Positions 34,869-43,870 of a stretch of 64,000 bases of DNA are shown piece after piece. A program made the position numbers and the translations under genes. Positions within the stretch are counted from its first letter, which is position 1. Every line of letters starts with the position of its first letter. Source of the stretch: Muribaculaceae bacterium (GTDB lineage Bacteria; Bacteroidota; Bacteroidia; Bacteroidales; Muribaculaceae); assembly GCA_028689665.1 (NCBI GenBank), contig JAQVCR010000005.1, forward strand, positions 1 through 64,000, in the 5' to 3' direction. The notes beneath the pieces were generated by a model that made no database searches, was not told the DNA's origin, and saw only the letters and a list, made by a program, of their open reading frames with translations.

Positions 34869-37199
34869 ATGCCAAAAAACTTAGTCATTGTAGAGAGCCC
34901 GGCAAAGGCCAAGACAATAGAGAAATTTTTAGGAACCGACTATGAGGTGCTATCCAGCTATGGACACATACGCGACCTTCATAAGAAGAATTTCAGTATC
35001 GATGTAGAGCATGGATTCACGCCGATATATGAAATACCAACGGAGAAGAAGGAGCTAGTGAGCAAGCTTAAGAAGAGTGCCAAGAAAGCCGAGATGGTAT
35101 GGCTCGCATCCGATGAGGACCGCGAGGGAGAAGCCATTGCGTGGCATCTATATGAGGTGCTAGGACTAAATCCAGAAAATACGAAGCGAATAGTTTTCCA
35201 CGAAATCACCAAAAATGCTATACTTAATGCCATAGACAACCCCCGAAACATAGACATAAACCTAGTAGATGCGCAGCAGGCACGTCGAGTGCTAGATCGC
35301 ATAGTAGGATTTGAATTATCTCCGGTGCTATGGAAAAAGATAAAGATGGGTCTGTCGGCAGGACGTGTGCAGAGCGTAGCCGTTAGGTTGATTGTAGATC
35401 GCGAGAAAGAAATAAAAGCATTTAACAGCGAGAGTTTTTATCGTGTAGTTGCCGAATTTAAAGTGTCGGGTGATAACAAAATAGTTAAAGCCGAGCTATC
35501 ACGTCGTCTAAAAGACGAAGCCGAAGCAAATGATTTTCTTGAGTCGTGCAAAGATGCAATATTTACAATAGGAGATGTTACAGTAAAGCAAATCAAGAAA
35601 TCGCCGGCACCACCATTCACAACTTCGACCCTACAACAAGAGGCAAACCGCAAACTCGGATTTTCGGTAGCACAGACTATGTCGGTGGCACAGAAGCTCT
35701 ATGAGGCAGGACACATCACCTATATGCGTACCGACTCGTTGAATTTATCATCGATGGCGATAGGTATGATAAGCTCGGAGATAGAGGCAACCATGGGCAG
35801 TGAATATTTGAAAATACGTAAATATCACACAAGCACAAAGGGCGCACAAGAGGCACACGAGGCAATTCGTCCCACATCGATAAGCGCACACGAAGTAAGT
35901 GGCACAGCGCAAGAAAAGAAGCTGTATGGCTTGATATGGAAGCGAACAATAGCTTCACAAATGAGTGATGCCTTACTTGAAAAGACAAATGTGTCGATAG
36001 ATATTTCTACTCGCAGCGAGAAATTCAACGCATCGGGCGAGGTAGTGAAATTTGACGGGTTCTTAAAAGTGTATCTAGAATCGTCGGTTGAAGACGAAGA
36101 TGTAGATGAAGACACTAACCGACTCCCCGAAATGAAGCTGGGCGAAAATATGAAGTCGAATGTTATATCGGCAATGTTACGCTACACACAGCAGCCGGCA
36201 CGATATAACGAAGCCAGCCTAGTGCGTAAGATGGAAGAGCTGGGAATAGGACGACCATCTACTTATGCTCCCACAATATCAACCATTCTTAATCGCGAAT
36301 ATGTGGTGAAAGGCGAAAAAGAAGGCGAAGAGCGAGAATATAGCGTGCTAAACTTAAAAGGTGGTAAGATTTCACAGAAAGTACTCACCGAGAAAGTAGG
36401 TGCAGAAAAAGGCAAACTATTACCTACCGATATCGGAATGGTGGTAAATGATTTCTTAATGGAGTATTTCCCCAATATTATGGATTATAATTTCACGGCG
36501 AGCATCGAGGCAGAATTTGATGAGGTAGCTGATGGAAATATTAAATGGAATAAAGAAATAGCCAATTTCTACAAGGTGTTTCACCCCGATGTAGAGAAGA
36601 CTTCAAATATGCGTCTTGAGAGGAAAGTGGGCGAGAGAAAACTCGGCACCGACCCAAAGACCGGGAAAGAAATATCGGTGAAAATAGGACGTTTCGGACC
36701 GTTGGTACAGATAGGATCGACCGACGACGAAGAAAAGCCACAATTTGCATCACTGCTAAAGGGACAGTCGGTGTCGACAATAACACTCGAAGAAGCGTTA
36801 GAGCTGTTTAAGATGCCACGCCACTTAGGCGACTTTGAAGGAGCCGAAGTAACTGTTGCAATCGGACGATTTGGACCATACGTTAAGCATAACAGCAAAT
36901 ATGTATCAATTCCGGCGAGCCTTTCTCCGCAAGAAATCACTTTAGAAGAAGCATCAGAATTGATATTAAAGAAGCGAGAAGACGATAATAATAAGATAAT
37001 ATCCGATTATGATGATGTGAAAGTGTTAAATGGACGATTTGGACCATACATCACATATAAGAAGAAAAATTATAAGATATTAAAAACAATCGATGCGGCC
37101 AAGCTCAGTTTAGAGGAGTGTAAAGCCATAATTGAGAAGCAAGATGCGTCGCCTGCCGCAAAGAAGCCCCGTCGCACAGTCGCAAAGAAAAAAGCATAA
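34869..37199 (+). CDS. topA: DNA topoisomerase I (type IA)
   Basis: 776 residues. The Toprim domain opens with LVIVESPAKAKTIEKFLG and includes ASDEDREGEAIAWH. The catalytic tyrosine is Tyr285 in ITYMRTDSLNLS. AHEAIRPTS and EELGIGRPSTYAPTISTI are further core motifs. Three C-terminal repeats follow with the pattern IGRFGPLVQIG, IGRFGPYVKHN and NGRFGPYITYK, in place of the zinc fingers of the E. coli enzyme. The tail is lysine-rich (KKPRRTVAKKKA). It relaxes negative supercoils. The length is normal for Bacteroidetes. Confidence 0.97.
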   Translation: MPKNLVIVESPAKAKTIEKFLGTDYEVLSSYGHIRDLHKKNFSIDVEHGFTPIYEIPTEKKELVSKLKKSAKKAEMVWLASDEDREGEAIAWHLYEVLGLNPENTKRIVFHEITKNAILNAIDNPRNIDINLVDAQQARRVLDRIVGFELSPVLWKKIKMGLSAGRVQSVAVRLIVDREKEIKAFNSESFYRVVAEFKVSGDNKIVKAELSRRLKDEAEANDFLESCKDAIFTIGDVTVKQIKKSPAPPFTTSTLQQEANRKLGFSVAQTMSVAQKLYEAGHITYMRTDSLNLSSMAIGMISSEIEATMGSEYLKIRKYHTSTKGAQEAHEAIRPTSISAHEVSGTAQEKKLYGLIWKRTIASQMSDALLEKTNVSIDISTRSEKFNASGEVVKFDGFLKVYLESSVEDEDVDEDTNRLPEMKLGENMKSNVISAMLRYTQQPARYNEASLVRKMEELGIGRPSTYAPTISTILNREYVVKGEKEGEEREYSVLNLKGGKISQKVLTEKVGAEKGKLLPTDIGMVVNDFLMEYFPNIMDYNFTASIEAEFDEVADGNIKWNKEIANFYKVFHPDVEKTSNMRLERKVGERKLGTDPKTGKEISVKIGRFGPLVQIGSTDDEEKPQFASLLKGQSVSTITLEEALELFKMPRHLGDFEGAEVTVAIGRFGPYVKHNSKYVSIPASLSPQEITLEEASELILKKREDDNNKIISDYDDVKVLNGRFGPYITYKKKNYKILKTIDAAKLSLEECKAIIEKQDASPAAKKPRRTVAKKKA

Positions 37200-37203
37200 A
37201 AAT

Positions 37204-37243
37204 AAAAAATGAGAGTCAAAATTATTTTGGTTCTCATTTTTTT
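37204..37243. terminator. Bidirectional terminator
   Basis: AAAAAATGAGA (37204-37214) pairs with TCTCATTTTTT (37232-37242), with further AT pairing inside. It serves topA on the + strand and the NarL-type gene on the - strand, whose stop it touches. Confidence 0.8.
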
Positions 37244-37886
37244 ATATGTAATATTCTGATGGCGAAATCAATCCAATCCGCAAAGCATATCGAGTGGCTT
37301 CGTACACATTGTTGACTTTAATTTTGCGGAAAATATTCTTTCGATGAGTAACAATTGTATTGACACTTGAATAACGAGTATCGGCAATTTCTTTAGAAGT
37401 ACGTCCTTGAGCAATGAGAATAAGAATTTCGCGTTCGGTAGGAGTGAGAGGCGAGAATTCCTCGTTGTCTTTAGGTCGCTTAATGCTGATTATAGCTTCA
37501 AGAGAGTCTTGTGAAACATATCTTTTCCCATTAAGTGATGATTCGAGCGCAGTGATGATTTCAGATTTAGGCGCATTCTTATAAATAGCACCAAAATCGC
37601 GTTCGTTAACAATCAGACGATTTAGAATGTCGTTGCTAAATTCGTCGCCAATCAATAACCAACGCACATTTTCAAAACGGCTGTTTGCGATTAACAGCAT
37701 CTCAATGTCGGGGAAATCGAAAAGAGAGTAGTCGATAATAACCAGCGCATTAGAATTGACAAGCAATTCAGCCATCAGCTCCCGGCGATTTGCAACTCTC
37801 ATAGAGCGTTTCCACCCCATTTCGGAAAGGATATGTTTAAGCCCGGCGTATGTAATATCCTGATTGTCGGCAATTATTATTTCCAC
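37242..37886 (-). CDS. NarL/FixJ-family response regulator
   Basis: 214 residues. The receiver domain has acidic residues Asp7 and Asp10, the phosphoacceptor Asp52 in VIIDYSLFDFPD and the conserved Lys103 in AIYKNAP. The C-terminal LuxR-type HTH is SPLTPTEREILILIAQGRTSKEIADTRYSSVNTIVTHRKNIFRKIKV, complete. It binds DNA when phosphorylated. No kinase is adjacent, so the partner is unknown. It lies 61 bp downstream of cysK on the same strand, so it may be read from the metY-cysK transcript. Confidence 0.92.
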   Translation of the reverse strand: MEIIIADNQDITYAGLKHILSEMGWKRSMRVANRRELMAELLVNSNALVIIDYSLFDFPDIEMLLIANSRFENVRWLLIGDEFSNDILNRLIVNERDFGAIYKNAPKSEIITALESSLNGKRYVSQDSLEAIISIKRPKDNEEFSPLTPTEREILILIAQGRTSKEIADTRYSSVNTIVTHRKNIFRKIKVNNVYEATRYALRIGLISPSEYYI

Positions 37887-37947
37887 TCGTTATATATTAA
37901 TTTTTCAGAGTGGAAAATTAATAATTATTATTTGTTTCCACAAACCA

Positions 37948-38895
37948 TTAGAGCGGATATTCCTCAAAAGCGTAAAGTAAAGTAGAAAGATAACGTTCGC
38001 CGGTATCGGGAAACAGAGTAACAATAATTTTATTTCTGTTTTCTTTGCGCTTAGCTATTACTGTGGCTGCACTAGCGGCCGCACCCGATGAAATACCAAC
38101 AAGAAGACCTTCGCGAGCGGCAATATCTCGCCCTGCTTTGATGGCATCGTCGTTGCTTACAGTAATCACTTCATCGACAACCGAGGCATCGTAGGTGCGA
38201 GGAACGAAACCGGCACCAATCCCCTGAATTTTGTGCGCTCCGGGAGCTTTCCCCGATAGCACAGCCGAATCTTCAGGTTCGACAGCAATGATTTGCACCG
38301 CAGGGTTCACCTCTTTTAGTTTCTTTCCGATTCCACTGACAGTACCACCCGTGCCAACGCCGGCGATGAAAATATCAACTTTTCCATTCGTATCACTAAG
38401 AATCTCTTCAGCCGTAACATTATAGTGTATTGCAGGATTTGCCGCATTCTCAAATTGTTGCAATATTACAGCCCCTTTAATAGTCTCTTTCAATTCGTTG
38501 GCTTTAGCGATAGCCCCCTTCATGCCCTCGCTACCCGGAGTAAGTTCAAGTCGGGCACCATAAGCCAACAATAAATTTCGCCGCTCGATACTCATAGTGT
38601 CCGGCATAGTGAGTATAAGATTATAGCCCCTTGCAGCGGCAACAAAAGCCAGTCCCACTCCCGTATTTCCGCTTGTCGGTTCAATGATAGTATCGCCTGC
38701 ATTCAATATTCCACGTCTTTCGGCATCTTCAATCATAGCGAGAGCAATTCTATCTTTTACACTGCCTGCAGGATTGAAATATTCGAGTTTGGCAATAATA
38801 GGATTTGCCACATTACGAGATTTGCTAAAGTTGTTAAGTCTCAACAAAGGCGTATTGCCAATAAGTTGAGTAAGATGGTCGGCTATTTTAGTCAT
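37948..38895 (-). CDS. cysK: Cysteine synthase A (O-acetylserine sulfhydrylase)
   Basis: 315 residues. The PLP lysine is Lys47 in NPAGSVKDRIALAMI. The phosphate loop is VGTGGTVSGIGKKLKE, and PTSGNTGVGLAFVAA is the substrate-binding segment. It makes cysteine from O-acetylserine and sulfide in the cytoplasm. It follows metY by 13 bp, so both enzymes of sulfide assimilation are co-expressed. Confidence 0.97.
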   Translation of the reverse strand: MTKIADHLTQLIGNTPLLRLNNFSKSRNVANPIIAKLEYFNPAGSVKDRIALAMIEDAERRGILNAGDTIIEPTSGNTGVGLAFVAAARGYNLILTMPDTMSIERRNLLLAYGARLELTPGSEGMKGAIAKANELKETIKGAVILQQFENAANPAIHYNVTAEEILSDTNGKVDIFIAGVGTGGTVSGIGKKLKEVNPAVQIIAVEPEDSAVLSGKAPGAHKIQGIGAGFVPRTYDASVVDEVITVSNDDAIKAGRDIAAREGLLVGISSGAAASAATVIAKRKENRNKIIVTLFPDTGERYLSTLLYAFEEYPL

Positions 38896-38908
38896 AATTA
38901 TAAATTTT

Positions 38909-40195
38909 TTAAATGTTATTTAAAGCCAAAGCTAAATCGTTAATAATATCGTCGATGTGTTCGGTGCCAATACTAAGTCTTATTGTGCCTTGAGATATTC
39001 CCTGCTCTTCGAGTTCTAGTTCATTAAGTTGCGAGTGAGTAGTAGAAGCCGGGTGGATAACAAGGCTCTTGACATCGGCAACATTTGCAAGAAGCGAGAA
39101 GATTTTAAGCGAGTCGATAAAACGATAAGCCTCAGTCTTTCCACCATCGAGCTCGAATGTAAAAATCGAGCCGGCACCGTTAGGAAAATATTGCAGATAA
39201 AGAGAATGGTCGCTTCGGCTAGCGATAGAAGGGTGATTCACACGTCTTACCTTAGGGTGATTAGCCAGAAAATCGACAACTTTAAGAGCATTAGCCACGT
39301 GGCGTTCTACTCTTAGCGAAAGAGTTTCTATGCCTTGAAGTAGCAAGAACGCATTAAAAGGGCTGATTGCAGCACCCGTGTCGCGAAGTAAAATAGCACG
39401 AATACGAGTAACAAAAGCGGCACCGGCGGCAACATCGTTGAAAATTGCGCCATGGTAGCTGTTATCGGGTTCGGAGAGCTGAGGAAATTTTCCCGATTCA
39501 GCCCAATTAAAAGCACCCCCTTCAACAACGATACCACCAAGAGAAGTTCCATGTCCGCCAAGAAATTTAGTAGCCGAATGCACCACAATATCAGCACCAT
39601 ACTCCAAAGGACGAATAAGATAAGGCGTACCAAAAGTGTTATCCACAATCAGCGGAATGCCGTGGCGATGAGCAATGTCGGCGACAGCTGCAATGTCGAT
39701 TATGTTAGAGTTAGGATTTCCCAGCGACTCGATAAAAATCAATTTAGTATTAGGCTTAACAGCCTTTTCAAAATTATCCACATTCTCCGGGTCGACAAAA
39801 GTAGTGTTTACACCAAATTCAGGCAGAGTGTGAGCCATAAGATTATAACTTCCCCCATATATAGTTTTAGCCGCCACAATATGGTCGCCACAGCGAGTAA
39901 TATTCTGCAACGAATAAGCAATTGCGGCAGCCCCGCTAGCCAGAGCAATTGCCGCCGAGCCACCTTCGAGGGCAGCGACACGTCGTTCGAGAGCCTCTTG
40001 AGTAGAATTAGTCAACCTGCCATATATATTTCCCGCATCTTTGAGTGCAAATCGCGCGGCGGCGTGTTCCGAATTATGAAACACATATGAAGTAGTCATG
40101 TATATCGGCACAGCACGAGAGTCGGTAGCCGAGTCGGGATTTTCTTGTCCGACATGAATTTGTAAAGTTTCAAAGTGTAGTCTATTATTACCCAT
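38909..40195 (-). CDS. metY: O-acetylhomoserine sulfhydrylase
   Basis: 428 residues. The PLP lysine is Lys210 in VVHSATKFLGGHG. MTTSYVFHNSEHAAARFA and YGRLTNSTQEALERRVAALEGG near the start are typical of the OAH/OAS sulfhydrylase branch of the Cys/Met-metabolism PLP enzymes. The C-terminal LLANVADVKSLVIHPASTTHSQL is also diagnostic. It makes homocysteine from O-acetylhomoserine and sulfide. Its promoter lies in the 258-bp gap shared with the divergent TPR gene, with TATCTTTG on the - strand at 40237-40230. Confidence 0.96.
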   Translation of the reverse strand: MGNNRLHFETLQIHVGQENPDSATDSRAVPIYMTTSYVFHNSEHAAARFALKDAGNIYGRLTNSTQEALERRVAALEGGSAAIALASGAAAIAYSLQNITRCGDHIVAAKTIYGGSYNLMAHTLPEFGVNTTFVDPENVDNFEKAVKPNTKLIFIESLGNPNSNIIDIAAVADIAHRHGIPLIVDNTFGTPYLIRPLEYGADIVVHSATKFLGGHGTSLGGIVVEGGAFNWAESGKFPQLSEPDNSYHGAIFNDVAAGAAFVTRIRAILLRDTGAAISPFNAFLLLQGIETLSLRVERHVANALKVVDFLANHPKVRRVNHPSIASRSDHSLYLQYFPNGAGSIFTFELDGGKTEAYRFIDSLKIFSLLANVADVKSLVIHPASTTHSQLNELELEEQGISQGTIRLSIGTEHIDDIINDLALALNNI

Positions 40196-40229
40196 TTTGT
40201 ATAAAAATTAAGAATTAAATATTTTATTG

Positions 40230-40257
40230 CAAAGATAACATATATCCAAATATGCAA
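40230..40257 (-). promoter_or_regulatory. Promoter of metY-cysK
   Basis: On the - strand TTG (40257-40255) and TATCTTTG (40237-40230) with a 17-bp spacer, 35 bp before the ATG of metY. No SAM riboswitch signature was seen in the short leader. Confidence 0.55.
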
Positions 40258-40377
40258 TAACCTCACAAACATGGCATAGTGCATACCACAAAAATGGTAT
40301 TTTTAGGCGATTATACGCTAATTTCTAGAGATATAATAAATAAAAATGAAAGAAATAGTAAAAAAAATAGAATAAAA

Positions 40378-40408
40378 TTGCTACAATCGTATAAATCTAT
40401 TACTTTTG
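40378..40408 (+). promoter_or_regulatory. Promoter of the TPR gene
   Basis: TTG at 40378-40380 and TACTTTTG at 40401-40408 with a 20-bp spacer; the ATG is at 40454. Confidence 0.55.
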
Positions 40409-40453
40409 CAATTCTGAAACTTAGTAATAAATATTATATATATTTTAAATCAA

Positions 40454-41134
40454 ATGGCTAAAAACGGAAAAGAGACCACTCGTACGTCAATCGACGAGAT
40501 AAACGACTCACTTTCATCAATTGAACAACACGTTGAGAATAACAAGAAAATAATCACGTGGTCGATACTCGGCATCGTGGTAGTAGCAGCAGTTATTCTA
40601 GGTTATGTATATGGAATACATATACCAAACAAAGAGAAATCGATAAATGCAATTTCACAAGCCGATATACAGCTTGCGCAAGGCAACGACTCTATCGCAT
40701 TGGCTCAGTATATGAATGTTGCTAATGAATATAGCAATGCATCAGGTAATCGTGCAGCACTAGAATCGGCTATTCTTCTTTACAAGAATGGTAAATATCA
40801 AGAAGCACTAAATTATCTTGACCAATACGATGCAACAGAATCATTAGTAGGAGCAGCGGCTAACTCTCTAAAAGGCGACTGCTATGTAAACTTGAAGAAT
40901 TATGATGGAGCATTAAGCAGCTACGACAAAGCTCTCAAGATATCGGCAGACAATTCACTTTACACTCCTGTGTTTATGATGAAGAAGGCAACAGTGATGA
41001 GCGCACAGAAAGACTATAAGGGAGCCAAAGCAATCTATGAAAAGATAGAAGCAGAATATCCAGAATATGCACAAAATTATCGTGTAGATATAGATAAATA
41101 TATCGAAAGAGCATCAGCACTAGCCGGTGAATAA
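40454..41134 (+). CDS. Membrane-anchored tetratricopeptide-repeat protein
   Basis: 226 residues. A short charged N-terminus precedes one membrane helix (about 35-57, IITWSILGIVVVAAVILGYVYGI). The remainder carries TPR-like helices: ALAQYMNVANEYS, ALESAILLYKNGKYQEALNYLDQYD, ANSLKGDCYVNLKNYDGALSSYDKAL and AQKDYKGAKAIYEKIEAEYP. The layout resembles YfgM-like or Tol-associated TPR proteins with a single N-terminal anchor. A scaffolding role in the envelope is likely but the partner is unknown. Single gene with a strong terminator. Confidence 0.85.
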   Translation: MAKNGKETTRTSIDEINDSLSSIEQHVENNKKIITWSILGIVVVAAVILGYVYGIHIPNKEKSINAISQADIQLAQGNDSIALAQYMNVANEYSNASGNRAALESAILLYKNGKYQEALNYLDQYDATESLVGAAANSLKGDCYVNLKNYDGALSSYDKALKISADNSLYTPVFMMKKATVMSAQKDYKGAKAIYEKIEAEYPEYAQNYRVDIDKYIERASALAGE

Positions 41135-41153
41135 TAGAAAATGCAATTCAATA

Positions 41154-41204
41154 TAAAAAAAAAGAGTTACTAGCATAATATATGTTAGTAATTCTCTTTT
41201 TTTA
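41154..41204 (+). terminator. Terminator of the TPR gene
   Basis: AAAAAGAG-TTACTA (inside 41156-41172) pairs with TAGTAA-TTCTCTTTTT (41186-41202) and ends in a run of T. Loop about GCATAATATATGT. Confidence 0.85.
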
Positions 41205-41302
41205 TATGGTTAATATATTAAAATACAGGAATGTTATAAAAAAATTAATGTATATTTGCCAACATAAAAGCTACTCACTAGAAAAACAAATTGTATAAAA
41301 AT

Positions 41303-43714
41303 ATGAAAAAAATTTCACTTTCAATCTTTCTTTTAATTGCTATTGCGTGGCAAATACAGGCAGGGCAAATAAGCGAGAAAGAAGCTATGTTGAAAGCGCA
41401 ATCGTTTACAACATCGGCCATAGGGTTAAAATCACAAACAGAAAGACCGGTATTAAATCTTGTCCATGAGTACAAAGAAGCCGACGAAACCTACTACTAT
41501 GTGTTCAATAAAGGCGAACACAACGGTTATGTCATAGTATCGGGTTCAGACAACACCGAGTCGATTATCGGATATTCCGATAATGGCACATTCGATGCCA
41601 ACAACCTACCAGAGAATATGCGTTGGTGGTTGTCGACCTATGTTGACCAGATAAAGTCGGTATCAAATGCATATAGTGTAGTGGAACCAAAGGAAACAAC
41701 AAGCAATGATTTTGTTGAGCCACTGTTAGGCGAAATCAAATGGAACCAAGATTCACCATATAATGACGAATGCCCTCTACTAAACAGTGCCGGACAGAGA
41801 GCCGCTACCGGTTGTGTGGCAACAGCATTCTCGCAAGTAATGTATTATCACAAATATCCCGAAAAAGGAGTAGGAACAAAAACCTATACAAAAGGCAGCT
41901 TTACGCTAACAGCCAATTTCGGAGCAGAAACTTATAACTGGGCAGCAATGACCCCGACCTACGACAATAACAGCAGCGAAGAGTCGAGAGCCGCAGTAGC
42001 TCGCTTGATGTCGCACGTGGGAATAGCAAGCGAAATGAACTATGGAACATCGAGTGGCGCAGTAACAACAACCGCCTTGGGAGGACTAGTGAACTATTTT
42101 AGTTATGATAAAGGCGCACGCTATCTATTGCGCGATTATCATTCTCTAAGCGATTGGGTGAAAATATTAAAAGACGAATTAAAGGCAGCCAGACCAATTA
42201 TATACGGTGGAAATTCTTCGGAAGGCGGACACCAATTTGTGTGCGATGGCTACGACCAAAACGGAATGTTCCATATCAATTGGGGCTGGGGAGGATCAAG
42301 CGATGGATATTTCAAAATAACCATTCTTACTCCTTATGAGCAAGGTATTGGAGGCTCGACAGGAGGCTTTAATTATTCACAAGATGCAGTAATCGGAATT
42401 CAGAAACCAGTAGAAGGCGGAACCACTAGTTGTGGAAATATGTATGCCAAATCATTCGTAACAAGCACAACCACCGCCACAAAAGGCAGTTCTGTTAGAT
42501 TTTCATTTACAGATATTTATAACTATTCGTATGGCAATTTTGAAGGAGCAATAGCATTAGGTTTCTATAACGAAGCCGGCGAACTAGTAGCAGTGTCAGG
42601 AAATACCGCTATAAATCTAAAGCCACGTTATGGTTATTATACACTGAGTCTTTATTGTGATATACCGGCATCGTTGACCGATGGAACCTATAAGATGAAG
42701 CCCGTACAGAAAGGCACTACCGAACAGAATTGGCGAGAGCTAGGATTAATAATCTCAGCAACACGATACACCGCAAGCATTAGTGGTAATAACGTAACAA
42801 TAAGCAGCATTAAATATGCCCCCGAATTGAAGGCAGAAAATATAGTTATCGGCAAAGCATTTAAAGATGTAAATTTTGATGTAACGGCTGATATAACAAA
42901 TAGCGGAACAGAATATTATTCATCCTTTAATGTTGTAGTGTACGATTCTAACGGCACACAAATATATAAGGGCGAAGGCGTAAAAGACGATATAGAAACC
43001 GGCGCAACCGTAAAAGTATCGTTTACCGAGAAATTAAGCGTCGCACCGGGTACTTATTTGTTGGCTATCGTAAATGACGGCGGAACAGTGATTTCGGAAA
43101 AAGTGAGCTTTGAGCTAAACGCAGCCCCTGCAGCCCCAATATTCTCAGTTGTTAGTATGACATTTGCCGACAATGATAATGTACCAATGGGCAACATGGA
43201 ATTAAGCGTAGAGATGGATAATACAGGAGGCTATTATAATAATACATTGTATTTCTATATCTTTAAAGCAACCGGAACAACCTCACTTGCAAGTATTAAA
43301 ACGACAACGCCGATAGATGCCAATGTTACTACCAAATTCACAGTATCGGGCAGCACAACTCTAGGCGAAGGCGATTATAAAATTATATCATACTATAAGA
43401 ACAGTACCTATCTATCACAAATCAAGAAAGGTAACTATCTACTTAAATTCCATGGAGTTGCCGGCTCAAGCGTAGAAAAGATAGAGAATGATGCATCAAC
43501 AGTAACCATCTATCCAAATCCTACCAGCGACTATGCCACAATAAAGACAGAAGGCAATGTGGAAAGCGTAAAATTGTATAACATATCGGGAGTATTAGTA
43601 AAAGACAACGGCGCCGATACTAAAATCGACCTAAGCACATTACCAACCGGCAATTATATAACCCTAATTATGGTTGATGGAAAGGTAACATCAGATATAT
43701 TAGTAAAAAAATAG
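41303..43714 (+). CDS. C10-family (streptopain-like) cysteine peptidase with T9SS sorting domain
   Basis: 803 residues from the ATG at 41303; an upstream TTG at 41291 is less likely. After the signal peptide comes a Spi-like propeptide (ISEKEAMLKAQSF, about 25-130). The peptidase domain has Cys171 in RAATGCVATAFSQVMYYHKYP and His310 in EGGHQFVCDGYDQNGMFHINWGWGG. Beta-sandwich domains follow. The last 75 residues (VTIYPNPTSDYATIKT, VKLYNISGVLV, LSTLPTGNYITLI) form a type A C-terminal domain for the type IX secretion system, so the enzyme is likely secreted or bound at the cell surface. Homologues include Porphyromonas PrtT. The substrate is unknown. Confidence 0.93.
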   Translation: MKKISLSIFLLIAIAWQIQAGQISEKEAMLKAQSFTTSAIGLKSQTERPVLNLVHEYKEADETYYYVFNKGEHNGYVIVSGSDNTESIIGYSDNGTFDANNLPENMRWWLSTYVDQIKSVSNAYSVVEPKETTSNDFVEPLLGEIKWNQDSPYNDECPLLNSAGQRAATGCVATAFSQVMYYHKYPEKGVGTKTYTKGSFTLTANFGAETYNWAAMTPTYDNNSSEESRAAVARLMSHVGIASEMNYGTSSGAVTTTALGGLVNYFSYDKGARYLLRDYHSLSDWVKILKDELKAARPIIYGGNSSEGGHQFVCDGYDQNGMFHINWGWGGSSDGYFKITILTPYEQGIGGSTGGFNYSQDAVIGIQKPVEGGTTSCGNMYAKSFVTSTTTATKGSSVRFSFTDIYNYSYGNFEGAIALGFYNEAGELVAVSGNTAINLKPRYGYYTLSLYCDIPASLTDGTYKMKPVQKGTTEQNWRELGLIISATRYTASISGNNVTISSIKYAPELKAENIVIGKAFKDVNFDVTADITNSGTEYYSSFNVVVYDSNGTQIYKGEGVKDDIETGATVKVSFTEKLSVAPGTYLLAIVNDGGTVISEKVSFELNAAPAAPIFSVVSMTFADNDNVPMGNMELSVEMDNTGGYYNNTLYFYIFKATGTTSLASIKTTTPIDANVTTKFTVSGSTTLGEGDYKIISYYKNSTYLSQIKKGNYLLKFHGVAGSSVEKIENDASTVTIYPNPTSDYATIKTEGNVESVKLYNISGVLVKDNGADTKIDLSTLPTGNYITLIMVDGKVTSDILVKK

Positions 43715-43741
43715 AGCAGATAAATAGCTAAAAAGGATATT

Positions 43742-43786
43742 GAGGCAAGCAAAATCAAAAATAGATTTGCTTGCCTCTGTTTTTTA
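43742..43786 (+). terminator. Terminator of the C10 peptidase gene
   Basis: GAGGCAAGC (43742-43750) pairs with GCTTGCCTC (43769-43777) and the stem extends inward with AAA/TTT. TGTTTTTTA follows. Confidence 0.88.
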
Positions 43787-43798
43787 TTAATCTATTTA

Positions 43799-43829
43799 TT
43801 GACTTTTCAATGGAAATTTCATAAGTTTG
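43799..43829 (+). promoter_or_regulatory. Promoter of the rel/spoT gene
   Basis: TTG at 43799-43801 and TAAGTTTG at 43822-43829 with a 20-bp spacer; the ATG is at 43871. Confidence 0.55.
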
Positions 43830-43870
43830 TGAATCAAATAGATCGAAGTCATTATTAAAGAGCGCCACCA

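Noticed and set aside
39452-40090. A 212-codon + strand frame inside metY
   Set aside because: It is a shadow of the well-supported metY gene on the other strand.
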